A stretch of DNA of 64,000 nt from Salticus scenicus. Taxonomy: Eukaryota > Arthropoda > Arachnida > Araneae > Salticidae. The stretch spans positions 215,702,684-215,766,683 of the forward strand of contig OZ005653.1 of NCBI GenBank assembly GCA_963930645.1, written 5' to 3'. The position numbers and the translations under genes were made by a program. This document shows positions 58,687 to 64,000 of this stretch, in pieces; position 1 is the first letter of the stretch; the number at the start of each line of letters is the position of its first letter. Below the pieces are notes generated by a model. The model saw only the letters and a list, made by a program, of their open reading frames with translations, had not been told where the DNA came from and searched no databases.

Positions 58687-60015
58687 CAAAGGGCATTCCA
58701 TAAAAACTGAGAGTTATTTTTTTACGTAGTCGGAACACCGCGAAACTAAAAAATAGAAGTACAGGCGATTTTTTCAAACTGTTAACTGTACATTTATACA
58801 AAATTCCGAACGAAGCAGACGATTTATTTTCCTATTTCCGTGCTTGTTTAATGAACTGTTTTATTTGCCCTACAGAAATGGAGATGGAGTGATTATGATT
58901 TAAAAAACGAAATGCGTTGTGCCATAAAATTTTGCTACCATTTGGGCAAAACAGCTCCAGAAACAGTTAATTTAATGAAAGAAACTTACAAAGACTTTTG
59001 GTGAGTCTACGATTTTTAGATGGCATGGGATTTCAAGAAAGGCCGTTTGTCTGCAGAACTGGCTCCTAGGCCTGGGCGACCAAAAAATGTTGTGAATGAT
59101 CGAAATGTTAACACTGTGTGGGTAATCCTTCAAGAAAATCGGCGAATGACATGTGAGGAGATAGCGGCATCAACAAACATTTCGAAAACGTCGATATTTC
59201 GCATTCTATGCAACAAGTTACAGCTTCGTTTATTTTTTTTTTTTTTTAGATGGGTCCCTCATCACCTTACTAAAGAACAAATGAAAACAAGAATTCACCA
59301 ATGTTGTGAATGGAAACAGATGCTTCAAAATGATCCAAATCTCCTAAAGACTGTAATAACAGGTGATGAAACTTGGGTGCATCATTATGATCCCCTTATC
59401 AAGTCCGCAACAAGTATATGGAAACATACTGATTCTCCGCCTCCGAAAAAAATCCGACAAACCAAATCTGCTGGAAAGGTCATGATGATTATTTTCTTTG
59501 ATCATAAAGGTGTAATCTATCAGCATGCTGTGCCTCCAAAAACTTCTGTGAATGGTGAATATAATGTTTCAGTTTTGAAAATTTTGCAACAACACATATC
59601 GAGGAAGCATCATGAACTGGTAGGGAATTGGACATTACATCATAATAACGCTCGCCCGCATGTCGCTACTTCTGTCCAGCAATATCTTAGTAAATGTAAT
59701 ATTAAAATCATGCCACATCCCCCTAACAGTCCATATCTCGCACCATGGGATTTCTGGCTGTTTCCGACGTTGAAGGAGAAGCTCCGTGGCAGAAAATTTA
59801 AAACAGATTCTGAAGTTATTTCAGCAGTGGAGGGTTCTTTGAAGCAGCTTCCAGTAAAAGGCTTCTCTACTTGTTTTGAAAAGTGGGTTGAACGATGGGA
59901 CCGTTGCATATCATCTGACGGAAGGTATTTTGAAAAAGAATGATGTATTTTTTGCTGTAAATATATTTCTTGATTTTTTATGATTTTACTCTCAGTTTTT
60001 ATGGAATGGCCTTTG
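58687..60015 (+). mobile_element. Mariner element, near full length (DD34D)
   Basis: Inverted ends caaagggcattccataaaaa (58687) and its partner ending at 60015, about 28 bp with one mismatch. TA flanks both sides (58685-58686, 60016-60017). 1,329 bp, the normal size. Transposase readable throughout but damaged. Confidence 0.93.
58895..59943 (+). pseudogene. Mariner transposase with frameshifts and a catalytic substitution
   Basis: The N-terminal region is upstream of the long frame: EMRCAIKFCYHLGKTAPETV (from 58912), then a shift to GESTIFRWHG, then a second shift into the long frame that runs from about 59020 to TGA at 59941-59943. Numbering from the ATG at 59020 (307 codons): PRPGRP-type linker 16-21, second helix-turn-helix about 35-70, WVPHHLT 78-84, first catalytic Asp116 (TGDETW), second site Asn209 where the family has Asp (HHNNARPH), third Asp244 (LAPWDF). 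Positions 209 and 244 have the 34-residue spacing of DD34D. A T-run (59229-59247) gives five Phe in place of a usual linker. The first Met of the long frame is not the true start. Probably inactive. Confidence 0.9.
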
Positions 60016-60272
60016 TATATTCAAAATGGGCAAATAGGCTTATCTATTAATGCATTTGTATCGCCTCCGTTATGTATCCAATAGAGAAGTTAAATATTTC
60101 GGTTCTTCTTAATCTTCGTAGATTCCTTTTTGTAAATAAACTCGATAGTACCATTAGATTAATAAATATTTCACTCTGAATGAATAGGTATTTTTTCTAT
60201 AATTTATATCGCTTTAGATGACGACAAAATAAAAATGAAAGAAGGAAGTAGATAAACATAAATGCTCCTAGT
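60016..60272. other. AT-rich spacer
   Basis: No feature recognised. Confidence 0.7.
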
Positions 60273-60628
60273 ACTTAAGGGGTACATACAAATGAAACAC
60301 TACCGGTTGCAAAGTCATTTGTAAGCGTTCCAAATGTGTGACTACAGCGGCAGCAAAAGCTTCCAACCACTAGCAAAAATATAAAAGCACATAAAAAAGC
60401 ACACTTAACACTGTTTTGTTATATAAATCCTTGGCGTGTCCTGTTCTTAGACTGACAATGAACAGGATTCGACAAGGGTTTATTTAACAAAACTGCATTA
60501 AGTGTACTTTTTTACATAGGAAATTTTGCTAGTGCTCGGATACTTTTGCTGCCGAATGTATTTGCAAAAAAACTTGCAAATTTACGTGATCGAAATTGCA
60601 AGCGTTCCGTTTGTATGTAACCCTAAGT
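60273..60628. mobile_element. 356-bp MITE with ~150-bp inverted repeats
   Basis: The left 'acttaaggggtacatacaaa' and the right end in reverse 'acttagggttacatacaaac' start two long inverted arms that also share 'ggcagcaaaag', 'cactagcaaaa' and 'acacttaa'. Nearly the whole element can fold. A 60-codon frame across the right arm is not a gene. Target duplication unclear. Confidence 0.8.
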
Positions 60629-61780
60629 GTTACATTGCAAAACGAATAATGAATAGAGAAAAAATATCTAGAATTCTGTTGATTAGATCATGTGATTGTT
60701 CTAGTTAATTTTCAAAAGTTCATCTAGTGGGGGAAAACATCTACACTTCGTGTGATATTAAATTGTTATATACGTGTAAATATTAACTTAAAATTAATTA
60801 TAATAATGTTAAAAGAATTTTTAACTTTTTTTTTTTTTTTTTTTAATTAAAAGCAAAAAATTTTCTAATTTGTACCTGAGAAAATTTCATATTTAAAAAG
60901 CTTAAAATGAATGCAGAAAATCTTTTACTAATTATCTAAAAGTCTAAGTATACTTCAAAATTATCTTTTCAAATTAATATACTATCCCAATTATTGAATA
61001 CTGCAATTTTTATTTTATCCCTTACTGTATTGAAAGATTTCTTATTCAAAAGTCAAACTAGGCTTGTAAAACTGCAATAAATTCTTTTACATAATTTATG
61101 CTTCATTCGTAAAAATTACGTGTGTTAAGATTCATTTAGTCAATTCTTATTTGGTCAAACAAGTTGAATTCATTTAAGTAATAAGTAATAATTGCTATAA
61201 CAGCATATATAAGCAATTCTTTTAAAGTGATCTTCATAAGAGTTAAACCTTGACTTCTTTATTTGCGACAAACTTAAATTGGTTTCCTTGCGAAATGTAA
61301 GGTAACCCTTATGAAAAACGGTCGAACATTTTGTATGCAGACATTCGAGGATGGGAAAATGTTTTCTCTTTTACCAGTAACGAGGTTGGTGGAAGTTCTG
61401 GTGAAGACGGTTTCTCACTTGTCACAAGCAGGACTACCAAATCAAGGTTCTGGGAATTTTTGTATTCACTTTTCCAGAAAACTTGGTGCGAAAAAGATCA
61501 ATAGCTCCTGCAGGCTCACCCCCCTTTTGTTCATACTGGAATAGCTGCCTGCCTCCATGAAGATTCTGTGGAATTCCGTTAAATATGTTTTGTTCTTTCT
61601 CGAGTTAAGAGTTATTTTTTGTCAAAAGTTTGTCCATAGTCTTGATAAAGAAAAAAATTTCACGATGTGGTTTATTCATCGACAATAGAAGCTGCAAACG
61701 TCATTACACCCCGTCTTAACCGTCTGCTTTCGTTAAAGGAATACGTTGTAGAAATGCGAAGAAATTGATTCTGAGGTTGG
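60629..61780. other. Mixed stretch upstream of the LINE remnant
   Basis: 60700-61250 is AT-rich. 61290-61780 is richer in G+C, including a 77-codon frame (61311-61544) with no recognised motif; it may be the upstream part of the LINE that follows. Confidence 0.4.
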
Positions 61781-61789
61781 AGTATTTCT

Positions 61790-62350
61790 CTCAGATATTT
61801 TACTGTCTTTCTCACAGCAATCTTATCAGCCAGGAAAATCCAATATTACGACATTGTATCAGCTTTTCTTTCTTTTTTAAGTGAGCATTAATGATAAAGA
61901 AATTGTCCTAGCAGTTTTTCTTGATGTTGTAGGGGGTTTTGATAGGATTTTTTTTTTTTTTTGACACTATCATTATAGCTCTTAATATAAAAGATATGTA
62001 TCTTATCATTACTAAGTTAATAATTTGTCGTTCTATAGGGCTTCCATTTTGTGCAGTCTGGGCCTCCATTATGTGTAAGTAAGTACGAATGTCCTTACTT
62101 ACTTTCTATCATTTTGTGGGGCACAGTTGTAGACTCTTCGTTAGTATAGCTTGACAATCTTAACATATATCGCATTGTTGGATATACTATAGATGTGTTT
62201 TTTTTTTTTGCAATCAGGGGCATATATGGTAACGTGATATCTCAATTATTCTGTATTATATGTTAATTCATGGAAGCTGTGTTGTCTTTTCTAGGGAAAT
62301 GTATCTGGATGACGTCTGCATCCTGAGTAACAAGTTATGGACATGGAGTC
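61790..62350 (+). pseudogene. Decayed LINE reverse transcriptase
   Basis: Frame pieces in order: SQQSYQPGKSNITTLYQL (near 61815), which fits the 'Q.GFRPG.ST..AL' block; INDKEIVLAVFLDVVGGFDR (61887-61946), the first catalytic block with LDV..FDR; GLPFCAVWASIM (near 62039), in place of the GLPQG..LS block; and MYLDDVCILS (62299-62328), the catalytic Y/FADD-type box. Pieces are in different frames and separated by stops and a T-run. This order supports a non-LTR RT. The clade cannot be named. Confidence 0.6.
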
Positions 62351-62474
62351 AGGTTGAAATGCATTTTTTGACACTAAATGCATGCATATGTATGATTAGA
62401 TAAATAAAAGTAAGATACAACTTTTCATCTCATACAACAAAAATTCATTTATGTGACAAAGTGTTAATAAACAG

Positions 62475-62512
<38 letters not shown>

Positions 62513-64000
62513 TTATCTTTTTTTCAATTTAGAAATTCAAAAATTTGTGATGCTAACTGCAAATTAATTTTATCTTTTTATTAAATAAGATTTTTGTATT
62601 ATATTATAAAATATGATGTACATATATTTAATTTATTCTTTTTTTTTTTTTTTTTTTTTTTAATGATTGCGTATTTTATTAAAAATAATAATAAAATCAA
62701 GTTTATAGCATTATTTAGGTTTGTAAAAACATATAAAACATGTATTCATTGTCAGGTGATTATTTTAAAACTGAAACAAAACTGTAATAATTAAAAAAAA
62801 AAAAAAAAAAAACAGAAATTTGGAAGAAAATTAGTTTTTTTTTTTCCTTAACGATATGGAATTATAAGTACATGTATTAAAAAAATAAAAGCAATAAAAG
62901 TATAAGGAATATCCGCACAAGAACCTATTATTTATTAATAATATTATTTAGGTATTTTTTGTCTGTTAAAAGTAACACGTCACAGAATGTATTTTTAAAA
63001 CTATCTATAACATTGATAAGAAAAGTAAATTCACTAAAAGCAGTTAGAGAATTACTTTCTAATACTTTTCAAGTATAAAAAGTATGTAGAAGTATGTGTG
63101 TGTGTGCATATTTATCAATGCATCTTTCGTTTTAATTACATATCTACTTTTTTACATAAGCGTAAAATAGAAAAACATTGAATCACGAACTTGTATATCA
63201 CGAATTTGTAGTGATTTAAATATGAATATAGCATTTTCAGTACAATTTTGAATTAATCTGTATAATTCTGCATAATGAGTCTTGTTCAATAAGTCTAAGA
63301 ATTTTGATATTAACACCGTATAACGAATATAAAATAAGAATATTATTCTTATTTGAAATTGGGACTTTTTTCTCTTTTTAAGTAAACTTTAAATTGAAAC
63401 AACCTAAAGCAAAGTGACTAAGTGTTTTTTCTCTTTGCAGATTTTTTTTTTTCTAAAAATGACTAATAATTTTTTTATATATAAATTACGAAATATCCAT
63501 TCTTCTCGAAATTTTTTAAAAACTTTTTTATGATTTTGCTAAAAATAATTAACAATATTTCTCTTACATAAACCCCTTTATAATTAACGAATTTTCAAGT
63601 GAATTTTGTATATGACTTTTATATAAAATTAGTGGTTGTTGATTCATGGGAAGCGGGAAAGGAGACAGCCGATCAGAAGTAGACAGTCATGTGACCAGAA
63701 AGAGAAGAAAACTCATTCTTTTTCTTTTTTTTATTATTGATTCTGTTGTTCTCTCTGAACTATTCGAAAAAACTGAAGTAACATTATTCTTGAATTGACA
63801 TTCTAATATTCAGGCTGCATTCGTACAGCCAAGTAATCCATTAATTGTTATATTATTAAAACAATAAGTATTCTTCTGTTTATTCTTTATAACTGATTCA
63901 AGGCATAAAAAAAATGCCTTTATACGTATTCTGAATGTTTAAACCTGTGCTAAAGTTTGTGAAAGATTCTGTTTTCATTCATAAAATTCTGAAAGAAAAT
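62351..64000. repeat. AT-rich, possible continuation of copy C
   Basis: 62880-63070 weakly follows 21700-21800 of copy A ('aaaagcaataaaagtat', 'agagaattact.ctaatac'). (TA)n 62479-62509; T- and A-runs 62638-62661 and 62791-62811. 63640-63720 is locally purine-rich. No gene is seen. Confidence 0.35.

Noticed and set aside
61311..61544. 77-codon frame as a host exon
   Set aside because: Adjacent to LINE RT remnants and without splice or domain evidence; more likely part of the dead LINE.

Overview
This window is strongly AT-rich, gene-poor eukaryotic DNA, full of A/T homopolymers, (TA)n, (CA)n and (AAT)n arrays. I see no host protein-coding gene, rRNA or tRNA that I can support. Every recognisable coding stretch belongs to a transposable element. 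The mix is mariner, Tc1, pogo/Tigger, hAT-type MITEs, a Helitron-like scrap, Penelope-like and LINE reverse-transcriptase scraps, and one nearly intact Ty3/gypsy element of CsRn1 type. That mix in a low-complexity AT-rich background suggests an arthropod, plausibly an arachnid such as a spider. The organism is inference only.

Layout. 1-2.6 kb: C/G-rich dispersed repeat family with a conserved 13-bp palindrome. 2.9-4.1 kb: inverted copy of a ~710-bp-unit dispersed repeat. 4.2-5.8 kb: ~450-480-bp tandem repeat. 7.8-8.8 kb: internally deleted mariner. 9.5-14.7 kb: a small MITE split in its centre by a 4,989-bp Ty3/gypsy element on the minus strand, with 308-bp LTRs differing at one base. 16.4-17.0 kb: ~120-bp tandem array carrying a CTCF-core-like site in each unit. 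17.5-18.7 kb: pogo/Tigger remnant, a small Tigger-type MITE and a poly(A)/palindrome/poly(T) structure. 23.4-26.2 kb: ~150-bp satellite split by a Tigger element. 34.4-35.3 kb: deleted mariner holding a hAT MITE with a perfect 8-bp target duplication. 36.0-36.9 kb: Helitron-like fragment beside two minisatellites. 40.1-42.1 kb: 170-bp satellite split by a decayed Tc1. 43.3-43.7 kb: Penelope-like RT scrap. 46.3-47.0 kb: Tigger-type MITE. 50.4-51.0 kb: mariner-derived MITE with long inverted repeats. 54.4-55.1 kb: MITE and a LINE tail. 58.7-60.0 kb: near full-length mariner with one catalytic residue lost. 60.3-60.6 kb: long-TIR MITE. 61.8-62.4 kb: decayed LINE RT.

The largest-scale structure is that the background is not unique. 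Three long, diverged, direct copies of one ancestral segment can be followed by eye: A (about 5-24 kb), B (about 27-39 kb) and C (about 44-57 kb, possibly on to 63 kb). Shared blocks come in the same order. Where one copy carries a transposon, another often shows the uninterrupted site, which fixes insertion boundaries and relative ages.

I did not find a convincing new molecular system. The best leads are the CTCF-like tandem array, the gag-pol junction of the gypsy element (a slippery heptamer directly before the gag stop plus an extra base in an A-run), the three-copy segmental structure, and an apparent inverted segment flanked by inverted repeats in copy C. All alignments were made by eye. 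No identities or database hits were computed.
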